A stretch of DNA of 64,000 bases from JACKAF01 sp041391485. Lineage in GTDB: Bacteria; Bdellovibrionota; FAC87; UBA2466; JACKAF01. The notes beneath the pieces were generated by a model. It saw only the letters and a list, made by a program, of their open reading frames with translations. It was not told the origin of the DNA and did no database searches. Below, piece after piece: positions 1 through 9,444 of the stretch; position 1 is the stretch's first letter; every line of letters begins with the position of its first letter. The stretch is taken from positions 10,541 through 74,540 of the forward strand of contig JAWKNY010000018.1 of the NCBI GenBank assembly GCA_041391485.1, given 5' to 3'. Both the position numbers and the translations under genes were made by a program.

Positions 1-152
1 TCTTTTCCAATGACTCGGTGGCAAACTTGGACGCGCGCGCCACAAAACACTACGAGATCTCCGAAGCCATACTTTGCCTTCGACTGCACGCGTAAAACCG
101 CGCCGTTGGAGACTAGTGGCCAACCACTCCCACCGAGACTGATGAGTTCCAT
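1..152 (-). CDS. S24/S26-type peptidase-like protein, 3' end cut by window edge
   Basis: An open frame runs from ATG at 152 to the window edge. The 50 visible residues begin MELISLGGSGWPLV, continue with a hydrophobic-polar stretch YGFGDLVVF and reach CHRVIGK. The pattern G-x-S-x-x-P, then GD-V-V-F, then HRVIG is the usual N-terminal layout of S24/S26 peptidases (LexA and type I signal peptidase superfamily). Ser9 would be the nucleophile; the catalytic Lys would lie beyond the edge. Such short peptidase-like proteins are often found with HprK-related kinases, ABC exporters and glycosyltransferases, which is the context here. The substrate is unknown. It is too short for firm assignment. Confidence 0.5.
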   Translation of the reverse strand, partial: MELISLGGSGWPLVSNGAVLRVQSKAKYGFGDLVVFCGARVQVCHRVIGK

Positions 153-280
153 ACTATTCACGAAAAATTGCTAACGACCGGCTGAGGACCCAGCCCATCA
201 CTGACATCAAACGGCACACACCGTACCACCCAACCTCAACATCTTACCATAGAAAAGCTAAAAGGATTAAATGGCGCTCC

Positions 281-311
281 TTGCGGATCCACGCTGGGCA
301 CGTGTTATAAT
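281..311 (+). promoter_or_regulatory. Candidate sigma70 promoter of the ABC exporter operon
   Basis: TATAAT at 306-311 lies behind TTGCGG at 281-286 with a 19-base spacer, longer than ideal. It falls inside the longest possible reading frame of the ABC ATPase, which supports the internal ATG at 349 as the true start. Confidence 0.4.
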
Positions 312-348
312 TGTGGCGCTGCGGCGTTCTCCGGTTCCGCAGTTCTCT

Positions 349-999
349 ATGGAAAATCTGCTCACTTTGCATTCAGTTTCCATGGGCTTTCCACGTGTGT
401 GGAGGAAGCGAAGTTTAACCGGTTCTGCTGAGCGCGATAAGAACGACAGCCCGCTGCTCTTTTCGAATCTGAACTTCTCTATTCAATCAGGCGAGAGAGT
501 CGCCGTCACCGGTCGCAACGGCGTAGGAAAAACCACGCTTCTAAAACTCTTAGCAGGGATGCTCCATCCCACAAACGGCGAACTCAAACTGCAAGGGGTT
601 CCTACCTGGAAACTCCCTAGAGAGAATTTTGGTCTCTCTCTCGGTACACGCCTCCTTTACCCCGATCTCACGGGTTTTCAAAATCTGGCTTACACCGCCG
701 CATTACTCGGAATTGAGGACAAAGAGATTGAAGCCCATGCACAGCAATGGGGAATCCAGAGTATCTGGCTGGACAACTTGGTGGAGACTTACTCAATGGG
801 CCAACGTTCCTTGCTGGCCCTTGCGCGCGCGGCCTTCGGAACGCCGCGCCTTTTACTTTTGGATGAACCGACCGCGTATCTGGATGCAGTTCACAAAAAG
901 CTCGTCGGCAAACAGCTGGTGAAACTGCCAGCTACGGTGGTCTACACAACCCAGGAGCCCGTCCCCGATCTGCCTTTTGACCGGGAAATAGCGTTATGA
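349..999 (+). CDS. ABC transporter ATP-binding protein
   Basis: This is the nucleotide-binding subunit of an ABC-2 type exporter. Walker A is GRNGVGKTT, the signature is YSMGQ instead of LSGGQ, and Walker B is LLLLDEPT. I start it at ATG 349 (MENLLTLHSVS) because a TATAAT box lies at 306-311, inside the upstream extension to 271, and because the family normally begins just before the first beta strand. It overlaps the permease by four bases (ATGA), so the two are translationally coupled. Size and context (membrane glycosyltransferase next door) suggest export of a glycan or lipid-linked molecule, but the substrate cannot be read from the sequence. Confidence 0.85.
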   Translation: MENLLTLHSVSMGFPRVWRKRSLTGSAERDKNDSPLLFSNLNFSIQSGERVAVTGRNGVGKTTLLKLLAGMLHPTNGELKLQGVPTWKLPRENFGLSLGTRLLYPDLTGFQNLAYTAALLGIEDKEIEAHAQQWGIQSIWLDNLVETYSMGQRSLLALARAAFGTPRLLLLDEPTAYLDAVHKKLVGKQLVKLPATVVYTTQEPVPDLPFDREIAL

Positions 1000-1764
1000 A
1001 GAGCTTCTTCGCAATGGTGCGAAAAGAGGCACAAGTCCAAGCCCGACACCGCGGGGCTCTTTGGAGTCTACTCGTCGGTCCGCTTGTCAGTGTGGGGACG
1101 GTGACTGTCATTTATGCCGGCCTCTTCCGCTCGCCTGGGGGTCTCCAGCTGGGCGAAATGGCGATCCACAATTTCCTGCCCTTTGTTGATAGGTTTCCTC
1201 GGCCACGCCGCTCTCAACTCCGGCTACTGCGCCCTCTCTTCCAAAATCGTCGCCGAATGGGTGGGTGGGACGTTGCCACTTCTTTGGTGGGCGCCTCGCT
1301 CGCGCGTGAGTTTACTCTAACCTCTACAGCGTGGAATTGAGCAAATACCTTGTTATCTTACTCATCACGCTGGAGCGTGCTCGTTACCCACTCGCCCGTC
1401 AGTTCCCCAGCTTGGGCGCCTGTTTCTCGGCCTCTCGCTCTTCCACCTTCTCGGTGTGGGCCTGGGGCTTCTGCGTACTCTTTTTTTTCTGAGCAATGAA
1501 GGCAAGGCCGATCTACTCGATCACGCCTTCTTACTTTTTACCTTCTCGGGATGCTTCTATTTTCCCGAAAGTATTTTGCCAGGAACAGCTGTGAGATTTC
1601 TCGCTATCAACCCGGCGTTTGCACTCACTCACTTCATGCGTTCAGCAACACTGGACATTTTGGATCTCGCCGCTGCTTTGTCGGGTGCAGCTGTGATTTG
1701 GAGCGTTCTTTGGATTCTTTGGGGACGCTACCGGTTTAAGATTCTGGAGCGTTCGCTTGCATGA
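996..1764 (+). CDS. ABC-2 type permease, interrupted by frameshifts
   Basis: Membrane subunit of the exporter. The product is readable only by moving between frames. From ATG 996 a cytoplasmic N-terminus (MKSFFAMVRKEAQVQ) and first membrane helix continue to FLPFV. The sequence then shifts near 1185 to LIGFLGHAALNSG, shifts again near 1312 and near 1400, and ends with three hydrophobic segments up to TGA 1762-1764. The segments together make an ABC-2 permease of normal length, about 255 residues. It overlaps both neighbours by four bases. The three shifts could be assembly indels, as in other genes of this window, or a real lesion that would inactivate the exporter. Confidence 0.65.
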
Positions 1765-3194
1765 AGACCCTCTCCCCAAGAAAAGCTTTTCTTTTCATCT
1801 TAGGAATCTACCTGCTCACCGCGGCCGGGCATATCGATACGATCGACGCGGATCCCTCTATCGAAACCGCCTACGCCGTACTGGAGCATCAAAGTCTCGC
1901 GACGCACCCGGAACGCCCCGATCCGATGTTGTATAGAGCGACAGCCGCTGGGGAAGTCTCAAAAATGGGCTGGGTTCTGCCGGCCCTCTACGTGCCTTAC
2001 ATCGTTCTCGCCAAAGTCTTGGCTTTCTTTGTGTCTCTGCCCGAGCGTCTTCTTGCGGAATTTTTCATCAGTTTTGTGAATGTTTTTATCACTCTCGGTA
2101 TATTGATTCTCGTTTACACCCACCTAAGTTGGAGTGGCCACAAGAGCAGCCAAGCCCTTCTCATTTGCGTCATTCTGGGACTCGGGACGCTCCTCTTCCC
2201 CTACGCCAAGACCGCACACCGCGAACCCATCCAAGCGCTGCTTCTCACGGCGCTGGCAGTGGCTGTTTTGAACGACGCTAAAATCAAGCGAGCCGCTGGA
2301 TTTTGGGTGGGACTGCTTGTGGCTCTCGGCTACTTGACCAAGATGGCGCTCTGGGTCCCCATGCTCCCGCTTTCCGCGTTGTACTTAATAAGAACCAACC
2401 GTAAAAACCGCCTTTTGTTTTTGGTTTCTCCGTTACTCGCGGTGCTCCTGCAGGCTCTTATCGCCCAGCATTATTTTGGATCCCCTTTGAAAAACGGCTA
2501 CAGCAAGGAGGTTCTAACGCTTTCCTCACAAGTTTGGTCCACCCCCTTGGCGCGTGGCATTTTTGAGCAATGGTTTTCTTGGGAGAGTGGGCTGCTGATT
2601 CACTGTCCCATCGTAATCCTCGCTTTGATTCTTTTTCTTGCGGATATGGCAAAGCAGCGTCGCCTCTCGACGAATGCGATCCTACTGATCGTTATCGCAG
2701 CTCAAACCTTGCTCTACGCCAGATGGTTCAGCCCTTCGGGGGGAGCAGCCCTAGGCCCTCGGTACCTGGTCGTCGTCTTGCCTCTTTTTGCGCTCCTACT
2801 TCCCCGTCAAGAGTGGCAGCTAAGCCCCTCCACCCAAATTCGTTTTTTTGTGCTGCTTCTTTTAAGCTGGTCTTTTTTCCAGCAGACGGTGAACGCAAGT
2901 GTGAAGCCCCAGCAGTACTGGTCCATGCGCGCCCTTTCCGACAAAGGTCTTCCTATGCCTCACTGGATGGCAAACATAGAATTATTTTTTCACAAATCCG
3001 AGGCAGGAACCGAACTCTATGATCCGGAAACTTTTGGAGGCGAAGGAAATGCCGTGGATTTACGAAGCTTCAAATCGCTTTCGGGACTCAACTACTGGTG
3101 GTTGCACGCGAGCCGACTCTGGACGGAAAATCAGCCGTTCCAAAAGAGCCTTCCAAAAACCATAACCATAGGCCAAGTGCACCGCCGCGGTTAA
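1761..3194 (+). CDS. Polytopic GT-C-like membrane glycosyltransferase
   Basis: 477 residues with about ten hydrophobic segments. After the first helix comes an acidic periplasmic loop (DTIDADPSIETAYAVL), the place where GT-C/ArnT-PMT-type enzymes carry their catalytic Asp. The loop continues with GWVLPALYVPYIVLAK, typical of phospholipid-carrier-dependent mannosyltransferase-like proteins. These enzymes transfer a sugar from a polyprenyl-phosphate donor on the periplasmic side. It starts with ATG overlapping the permease stop (ATGA), making a three-gene operon with the exporter. Its 3' end overlaps the convergent GT2 gene by 135 bases. The acceptor is unknown. Confidence 0.6.
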   Translation: MKTLSPRKAFLFILGIYLLTAAGHIDTIDADPSIETAYAVLEHQSLATHPERPDPMLYRATAAGEVSKMGWVLPALYVPYIVLAKVLAFFVSLPERLLAEFFISFVNVFITLGILILVYTHLSWSGHKSSQALLICVILGLGTLLFPYAKTAHREPIQALLLTALAVAVLNDAKIKRAAGFWVGLLVALGYLTKMALWVPMLPLSALYLIRTNRKNRLLFLVSPLLAVLLQALIAQHYFGSPLKNGYSKEVLTLSSQVWSTPLARGIFEQWFSWESGLLIHCPIVILALILFLADMAKQRRLSTNAILLIVIAAQTLLYARWFSPSGGAALGPRYLVVVLPLFALLLPRQEWQLSPSTQIRFFVLLLLSWSFFQQTVNASVKPQQYWSMRALSDKGLPMPHWMANIELFFHKSEAGTELYDPETFGGEGNAVDLRSFKSLSGLNYWWLHASRLWTENQPFQKSLPKTITIGQVHRRG

Positions 3195-4118
3195 GGGCGC
3201 TAAATAAAGACGCCGCCACCCAAGGCTTCGTATCTCGGTACCCGCCCCGAATAGAGCAAGCAAAGCCAGCGCTTGGTGCATGCCGGCGAGAGCGCCTAAC
3301 CAGGGCCACTTACCGTGCCACATCAGAAGCAGTGCCAGAGGGTAGACCAGGGGCGGTACCAAAAACACAGCCGGTGAAGTCTGCCAGTGCAAAGCCATCT
3401 GCTGAAAGCGGCCGTAGCCGTAGGAGGCAATTTGCCGCAAGAAGGACAGAAGTTCCGTTCGACGGTGGTGGTATACAAATAGATCATCATCAAATACCGT
3501 CGCTAGATTTTTCTTACTGCAGAGATCTACAAAAGCATTTTCCTGGTTGCTGCGTAGTCCTTCCTCAAATCTCATCCAGCTCGGGATCCGCCGAATCGCA
3601 ATGGCCAGGTTGCAAAACATGAGATCAAATTCCCCTGCATTTTTGCGGCTTACTGAAATCGCTCCGTAACGTCGACGCACCCAAGGGGCCGCAAACCAAG
3701 ACGTCATGACGGCACCAAAGAGTTTTTGTTTCAACGTTGAATGAGGGGGTGTGAGGTTCGGGCCCCCTAATACACAAAGATCGGCATCGGTTTCGAATCG
3801 AAGCAGCGCCCGTTCGAAGAGCCGCTTGGGTACTTCCACATCATCATCCAAACAATAAAGGACTCTGCCTTTTGCGATCTCCAGGGAGTGGTTGCGGCAG
3901 CGCGATAAGCTGGAAGCGGGGGTGGCCTCCCACCGCAAGGCGGGATGGGAAAAACTTTTCAAGTACTCTACGGTACTCGGATCCCCGCCATTCACCAGCA
4001 CTAGAACCTCGGCGTGGGGAGGAAGGCTCTGCAGGCAGCTGTTCAAGCAGCGCTTGAAAAGTTCCAGCCGACCGTGTGTCACAATGTTTACGGTGAGCTT
4101 GTAATTATCCTCTGGCAT
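3060..4118 (-). CDS. Family 2 glycosyltransferase
   Basis: 352 residues. The N-terminal GT-A fold begins KLTVNIVTHGRLELFKRCL and has the nucleotide-sugar/metal motif CLDDDVEVP (DDD at residues 91-93). The acceptor region follows, and the C-terminal third has hydrophobic helices that should hold it at the inner membrane. It follows the HprK-like gene on the minus strand, with their reading frames overlapping by 14 bases (4105-4118). The donor and acceptor sugars cannot be read from the sequence. A role in surface polysaccharide assembly follows from the neighbours. Confidence 0.8.
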   Translation of the reverse strand: MPEDNYKLTVNIVTHGRLELFKRCLNSCLQSLPPHAEVLVLVNGGDPSTVEYLKSFSHPALRWEATPASSLSRCRNHSLEIAKGRVLYCLDDDVEVPKRLFERALLRFETDADLCVLGGPNLTPPHSTLKQKLFGAVMTSWFAAPWVRRRYGAISVSRKNAGEFDLMFCNLAIAIRRIPSWMRFEEGLRSNQENAFVDLCSKKNLATVFDDDLFVYHHRRTELLSFLRQIASYGYGRFQQMALHWQTSPAVFLVPPLVYPLALLLMWHGKWPWLGALAGMHQALALLALFGAGTEIRSLGWRRLYLAPLTAAVHLAYGYGFWKALLERLIFRPESARVQPPVVESRKRFEAS

Positions 4119-5085
4119 GAGCCACCAACCATTCCGCTGTCTTCTTTTCCGAATCTCTTCCGATAATATAGTGCTTGGTATGCCAGAACAAGCGGTGGGC
4201 GGCGCGCAACCGACTCCTCAAGATACCGACTTTGCTAAGAATGTCTCTCGGTGACAGACGCAAGTAGAGTTCCCAAATTTGCGGGGTTTCGTAGCCCAGC
4301 ACAAGCCATTTCAGCAAAGGGACTAGAAACTGGTGCCGCGGTGCCGGGGCAATTCCTTCTTCCGGAGTCGTTTTTATCAGCCCGTAAATATCCTGCAAGC
4401 GCCCCGTTTTACCCACACGATCGCAAAAAGATTCCGATTCGAGCACATACTTGGTTTTGTTGCGAGCCCGTTTGAAGGCCCGTCCATGGACCCCCGCCGG
4501 CAGCTGCTCCAGAGCGATGCGCTGGGGAAAAGCGGACATTTCCCCCGAACGGTTGATGAGCGGTGTATCGTCTGAGTAGAAATAAAAACCGGAGTTTTGC
4601 AAAAGGCTCCACGCAAGCGTGCTTTTGCCGGTACCCGAGCTAGCCAGCACCACCGCACGGCGCTTTCCGGAGAACCCAAAACCATGCAACCGGTGCCAGC
4701 CCTGCTCGTCCAAACGCTCCCCCACGTAAGAAAGCAGTACGTAGTACAAAGCTTCGAAAGCCGCCTCAGTCTGCATCGACCAGATCTGCGCTTTTCTTTG
4801 TGCGTACCGATAACGAACGGCTACTTGGTCAAAAAAACATACCCGACGCTCATCCAGCGGCGATATAAATAAGGTAGAGCGTTGCGTTTTGAGAAGCGGT
4901 GTCCAGCCGCGCCGGTGCGAGGCCTGATTTAACTCCACCTCTAGCGAGTCGGCTTCCGCACACGCCCCTTCTTCCGTGCAAAAGGCCGTGAAATCGTGTG
5001 CAATCGCGCGCCGTAACTCGTCCCACTCGCCACGGATTTGAACGGGAATGCCGCAAATATTTAGCTGAGTCGCCAAGGCAGCCAT
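4105..5085 (-). CDS. HprK-related serine kinase-like protein
   Basis: 326 residues. The C-terminal half resembles the HPr kinase/phosphorylase P-loop domain: LASSGTGKST at residues 148-156 is Walker A, and FYFYSDDTPLI supplies the paired acidic residues. The N-terminal 130 residues are not those of a classical HprK, and no HPr or PTS gene is nearby. It therefore fits the HprK-related kinases found in exopolysaccharide and peptide-export clusters, sometimes with a PqqD-like partner. No PqqD-like gene is visible here, but one could lie outside the window. It is translationally coupled to the GT2 gene. Confidence 0.6.
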   Translation of the reverse strand: MAALATQLNICGIPVQIRGEWDELRRAIAHDFTAFCTEEGACAEADSLEVELNQASHRRGWTPLLKTQRSTLFISPLDERRVCFFDQVAVRYRYAQRKAQIWSMQTEAAFEALYYVLLSYVGERLDEQGWHRLHGFGFSGKRRAVVLASSGTGKSTLAWSLLQNSGFYFYSDDTPLINRSGEMSAFPQRIALEQLPAGVHGRAFKRARNKTKYVLESESFCDRVGKTGRLQDIYGLIKTTPEEGIAPAPRHQFLVPLLKWLVLGYETPQIWELYLRLSPRDILSKVGILRSRLRAAHRLFWHTKHYIIGRDSEKKTAEWLVAHARG

Positions 5086-5326
5086 TGTACCACGCGCCCG
5101 TTTAGCATCTGGTGAGCTGTCAATCGCGTAGACGTCTCGAATACCCCCTCCGGCCCTGCCAAGCCACCCGACAAAAACACTCTAAGTCATTGTTTTCATG
5201 TGTCTTATGTGGGTTTGTAGACTGCCTGTCTACACCCTGGCCCAAAGCTTGCAGCTCTTCTCAGTACGCACTTCACGTTTGTGGCGACCTTTGGTTTTGA
5301 GACTAGGAATCATCTAGGAGTTCGAC

Positions 5327-8101
5327 ATGATTCGGCATAAGAATCTACGATTTACCCTCTTCTTGCTTATCGTCGTGGCTTTGGCGAGCTGTTCTCGCAT
5401 CGACGATGAAGGCTTTATCCGCTGTACCAACGGTGTTTGTACCGGCTTGGAAATAAATACCCAAGCGTCCAACCTCGGACTGTCCTGTACAGCGACTCCA
5501 GCTTCCAGCACAGTGAATGTTGATCAATATTTCAACGTCACGCTCAATGCGCAGGGTGGAGCCACCCCTTACTACGTGGCCTCGACCAGCGGTGCAAAAT
5601 CTTTTAATCCAAGCACGGTTCTCTCCGGTCGTTATAAAACACCCGGAACCAAGCGCGAGTACATTACGGTTTACGATTCGTCGGGTCTCTCGGCCAGCTG
5701 TCCCTTGGACGTAGTTGTCCAAAGCGGCGCGGGTTGTGACATCACCGTCGCGAACAACAATTACTCTCCGGCCGTGGACGAGGAAATTCAGTTCCGCTTT
5801 CAGGCGTATGGGATTGAGACCGGTAAGCTTGTAACTTACGAATTCATTCCCGATGCAAACAAAGCAACGAACCTCGGTTACGTTTTGACAAAACAAGCGA
5901 CCGACACCGCGACGGCAGCTTTCGACTACAAATACTCAAGCCGCGGCGTGAAGAAACCGCGCCTCTATGTTTCTACGTCCAAGAGCTGGGCAAGCTGTGA
6001 CATCGCTGCCCTCCCGGTGCGACAGCCGGATTTTGAAATCACGGGAAAACGTTTTGCGGATCTCTATGATCCGAACCAGGCAACCCCCACCCCGGCCAAG
6101 ATTGAGCTGGAAATGGTGGACAACGGGGAATTTGGTGGAACGATTACCTATACCTACGATCTTGTTGAAACCGATCCCAACGTAACGTTGAGCTCGGACT
6201 TGAACGAAGTCACGGTAAGCAGCGAGACGACGACCTACATCAAGGTCCGCCTTAAAGTGACCGCGAAGGTTGGCACGGATGGTCCTGAAGTGATCAAGTA
6301 TGCCTACCTCGAATTTGTTCCTTCAGAAGTCTGTCCAGTAGAAATCGCTGGCGACACGAATGGCGTTGTCATCCGTGGTGACAAGGTTTCTTACGCACTT
6401 GAGTCCGCTAGCGGTGGGGATGTCGTGGTCCACGACGTCATTCTGCCGGCCTATTCGGATTTGGTAAGTGATCGCAACGACGACGGAACCTACCAGCTTC
6501 CCATCGAAGTCCGGTTCCGCAGCCTGGGCGATCGCAAAGTGAAATTCGTGGCTCTTGCCGAAGACACGCACGCGCGTTGCGAGGACGCCAATGGAAACGA
6601 TGTTTCCGCCACGGTAGACGTCCGCAAGCCGGTCGCCTGTGTCGCGGTTGCCGATCCCTGGATCGCACAGACGAACTCTGAAGTGGATCTAAAAGTCGAA
6701 ATTCCCGAGTACGCAGGTATTGGTCCCTTCCGCATTAACGATATCCGCGCCAGCTCGGGTGCGGGCTTCTCTGAAGTCACGGCTTCACGCAACAAGCGCA
6801 GCTTTGACGCGGATGAAACCGGCTTGCAGGTCATCAAATTTCAAACGGGCCGCCCCAACAACGGAATTACCTACGGCGTTGATGTAGAGATTCTCGACGA
6901 AGGCGATCCGGAAGGCCGCAAGTACGAGTGTCACACGACGGTGACCTCGGTACTTCCCGCTGGCCAGGCCGCCTGTACCGCTCACTTTGAGCGCGACGGA
7001 CAGGTCATCACCTCGGCCCGTACGCGAGAAGACGGCTTGGACTTGGTCGTGAACGCCAACTTCACGAACTTCGGACAGATTTACAACTTCGGCAGCGAAG
7101 TTGCCCCGTCGGGTAACTTACTGAACCACCCGCTGCCGTTCCAAGCGCACTTACGCTACGATCAGAGCAGCAATACCTCCTCTCGCACGGCGAACACCCA
7201 GATTGGTGTTTGGGACGGGCAAACGACGAAGTATTGCACGGCGAACCTTTCTCTGACTGGTAAAGCGCTTAGCTGTAGCATTGATTTCCCGTCGCTCGAT
7301 ACGGCGGTCAATCCTTCGAACGGTTTTAACAACACCATCGTGATTAGCTCCTCGACGAGCTTTCCCGGAAACGTCACCACCGACGCTCTGGGAAAACGCA
7401 TCGTGAACTTCACGGGCCACGTGAAAGACGCGGTAGGAACGGTGAATAACTCGTTTGATGACGGCAACGGCGTTCGTAAGAACTTCACGGTTTCGCGTCC
7501 GGCAAGCGAAGGTATTTACACCACCACGGTAAACTTGCAGGGTGAGTTCACTCGTCACGGTGCTTATGGATTTGTTCGCAATCGAATCACCGATAGCTAC
7601 GACTCGACTGGCGCGAGCTGTCAGGCTAACCGCAACATGTACGCACACTTGATGCGGAGCGCGGCGGTCTACCGTACCGGTACCGACAACTCGCAGATCC
7701 CGGTTATCAGCAATGATAAGTGCGTGATCCGAGTCACCAATATTACTCCGGCTCGCGTGAACAGCACGGACCACACCAAGGAAACGGCACGCGCCACCGT
7801 GTGGACCTTCGGTCGCTTTAACATGACGGGCAACGTCGACTGTCACCGGCTTTATAGCGAGAACTTCTCGCACACGTCAGCCCAAGCGACGAGCTGCACT
7901 CAGCGTTTTACACCGATCAATAACCGCTGCGAACTCATTGCCAAGGCGGTGGGCTGGCACAACGATCCGGCCTACGCCCAAAACCCGGGTGACTTCAAAG
8001 TTGAAGTTTGGGTTGAGAATTCGAGCGGCGTCCGACAGGGTAACATTTTCCGCTTACCCAACATGTGTCAGACGGGCAGTTCTTGCTCAGAACAGCCTTA
8101 G
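5327..8101 (+). CDS. Large Ig-like repeat lipoprotein, unknown function
   Basis: 924 residues. It begins with a lipoprotein signal (FLLIVVALASC, lipidated Cys22) and is preceded by a GGAG-type ribosome site. The mature part is beta-rich with successive units of about 90-110 residues resembling PKD/Ig-like modules. Many units carry one or two Cys in phrases such as LSCTATPAS, ASCPLDVVV and CDITVANN, so disulfides across modules are likely. The last 200 residues are Cys-rich and differ from the repeats. It stands alone, followed by an intrinsic terminator at 8140. It is probably exposed on the outer membrane or in the periplasm. I do not recognise the family. Confidence 0.75.
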   Translation: MIRHKNLRFTLFLLIVVALASCSRIDDEGFIRCTNGVCTGLEINTQASNLGLSCTATPASSTVNVDQYFNVTLNAQGGATPYYVASTSGAKSFNPSTVLSGRYKTPGTKREYITVYDSSGLSASCPLDVVVQSGAGCDITVANNNYSPAVDEEIQFRFQAYGIETGKLVTYEFIPDANKATNLGYVLTKQATDTATAAFDYKYSSRGVKKPRLYVSTSKSWASCDIAALPVRQPDFEITGKRFADLYDPNQATPTPAKIELEMVDNGEFGGTITYTYDLVETDPNVTLSSDLNEVTVSSETTTYIKVRLKVTAKVGTDGPEVIKYAYLEFVPSEVCPVEIAGDTNGVVIRGDKVSYALESASGGDVVVHDVILPAYSDLVSDRNDDGTYQLPIEVRFRSLGDRKVKFVALAEDTHARCEDANGNDVSATVDVRKPVACVAVADPWIAQTNSEVDLKVEIPEYAGIGPFRINDIRASSGAGFSEVTASRNKRSFDADETGLQVIKFQTGRPNNGITYGVDVEILDEGDPEGRKYECHTTVTSVLPAGQAACTAHFERDGQVITSARTREDGLDLVVNANFTNFGQIYNFGSEVAPSGNLLNHPLPFQAHLRYDQSSNTSSRTANTQIGVWDGQTTKYCTANLSLTGKALSCSIDFPSLDTAVNPSNGFNNTIVISSSTSFPGNVTTDALGKRIVNFTGHVKDAVGTVNNSFDDGNGVRKNFTVSRPASEGIYTTTVNLQGEFTRHGAYGFVRNRITDSYDSTGASCQANRNMYAHLMRSAAVYRTGTDNSQIPVISNDKCVIRVTNITPARVNSTDHTKETARATVWTFGRFNMTGNVDCHRLYSENFSHTSAQATSCTQRFTPINNRCELIAKAVGWHNDPAYAQNPGDFKVEVWVENSSGVRQGNIFRLPNMCQTGSSCSEQP

Positions 8102-8139
8102 TGCTCCAACACGCAATAGCTTATGCCGAAAACGACATG

Positions 8140-8186
8140 CCCGCTTACTCGGGGAAAGGGCCCCAGGTAAGCGGGTATCGTCTTTT
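8140..8186 (+). terminator. Intrinsic terminator after the large lipoprotein gene
   Basis: CCCGCTTAC at the left pairs with GTAAGCGGG at the right, and GGGG pairs with CCCC around a short A/G loop. TCTTTT follows at 8181-8186. There is one mismatch and one wobble pair in the middle of the stem. Confidence 0.6.
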
Positions 8187-8229
8187 CAGCCAAGTAGACG
8201 GACCTCTGCTCTTCCGCTAGCATAAGGGC

Positions 8230-9444
8230 ATGTTGCCCATTGCTATAGAACGCGTACTGGAAGCGCAAAAGCGTATTGAGCCCTATGTCCACGCAACCCC
8301 GCTACTACGGATGGATTCCTTAATCCCATCCCAAGCAAACAAGATCCTCATCAAAGCGGAAACCTTTCAAAAGACCGGTTCCTTTAAGCTGAGGGGCGCG
8401 GCAAATTTTCTCCTGCAGCATTTGGAGGAAGCAAAAAGCAAAGGGGTGGTGACGGCCTCGGCAGGCAACCACGGCCAGGCCGTTGCCGCAATGAGCACCC
8501 GGCTGGGCGTTGCCGCAACCATCGTCATGCCGACTTCCACTCCCGCTCTAAAAACGGAAAACGCCAAGCGGCTCGGTGGAAAAGTGGAGCTCGTGGGCCA
8601 AACCTTTGAAGAAGCGGTACAGCACGCCCGCTCTCTCTCCGAGCAGGGAAAGCGTCTCTATGTACACGGCTACGCCGATCCGGATGTCATCGCCGGCCAA
8701 GGCACACTCGCTCTGGAGATGATCGCCAAAGACCGCTTTAAGGATATCGAGGCGGTCGTCGTCCCCGTCGGGGGCGGAGGCCTCGCCGCCGGGGTGTGCA
8801 CCGTCTTAAAGGCGCGCCGACCCGACATCAAGATCTACGGAGTGGCCGCGAAAAATGTACCTACCTGCTGGGAACTTTACCACGGTAAAACTCCCGAAGC
8901 CCCTTCCCGTCGCTACACACTCGCCGAAGGGGTCGCGATCAAAAGCACCAACACCGAGATCGTAGATTTTCTGAAGAAACATCTCACCGATTTTTTCCTC
9001 ATCGAAGAGGACTCCATCGCACACTCCATCGCACTACTCGCCGAACGCGCGAAAATTGTGGCGGAGGGAGCCGCCGCACTGAGCGTCGCGGTACTCCTCG
9101 AGGAAAAGATCAAAGAGAAGAACGTCGCCCTTCTCCTTTCAGGGGGAAACGTCGATCTCTCTACGCTCTCGCGCGTATTGCAGCGAGGCCTCGTGGAGCA
9201 AGGCAGGCTGTCACGCTTGCACATCACCGGCACGGATCGCCCTGGCCTACTCCACACGATCACGGAAGTGCTCTTCCGCACCCAAGCCAACATCATTCAG
9301 GTAAGTCACACCCGTGGGACGCTCAACATCGGGGTTGGCGAAGCCAAAATTGAAGTGGATATTGAAACACGGGCGCCCGATCACACCCAGGAAGTGATTG
9401 AGGAGTTGAAAAAAACGAGTCTACGAGTCGAACGTGTTTTTTAG
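8230..9444 (+). CDS. ilvA: Threonine ammonia-lyase (threonine deaminase) with ACT domain
   Basis: 404 residues. It is a PLP enzyme converting threonine to 2-oxobutanoate in isoleucine synthesis or threonine breakdown. The PLP lysine is Lys53 in KTGSFKLRGA, the phosphate-binding loop is GGGGL at 181-185, and SAGNHGQAVA is the substrate loop. From about residue 325 there is one ACT domain (RLHITGTDRPGLLHTITEVL). This short form with a single ACT-like tail differs from the long IlvA with two ACT-like subdomains and is closer to TdcB-type enzymes. AAGGG lies just before the ATG. The last 11 bases overlap the next gene. Confidence 0.9.
   Translation: MLPIAIERVLEAQKRIEPYVHATPLLRMDSLIPSQANKILIKAETFQKTGSFKLRGAANFLLQHLEEAKSKGVVTASAGNHGQAVAAMSTRLGVAATIVMPTSTPALKTENAKRLGGKVELVGQTFEEAVQHARSLSEQGKRLYVHGYADPDVIAGQGTLALEMIAKDRFKDIEAVVVPVGGGGLAAGVCTVLKARRPDIKIYGVAAKNVPTCWELYHGKTPEAPSRRYTLAEGVAIKSTNTEIVDFLKKHLTDFFLIEEDSIAHSIALLAERAKIVAEGAAALSVAVLLEEKIKEKNVALLLSGGNVDLSTLSRVLQRGLVEQGRLSRLHITGTDRPGLLHTITEVLFRTQANIIQVSHTRGTLNIGVGEAKIEVDIETRAPDHTQEVIEELKKTSLRVERVF

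Noticed and set aside
7151..7873. 240-codon frame on the minus strand
   Set aside because: It lies wholly inside the large lipoprotein gene and has the composition of an antisense shadow, with no motif or ribosome site.
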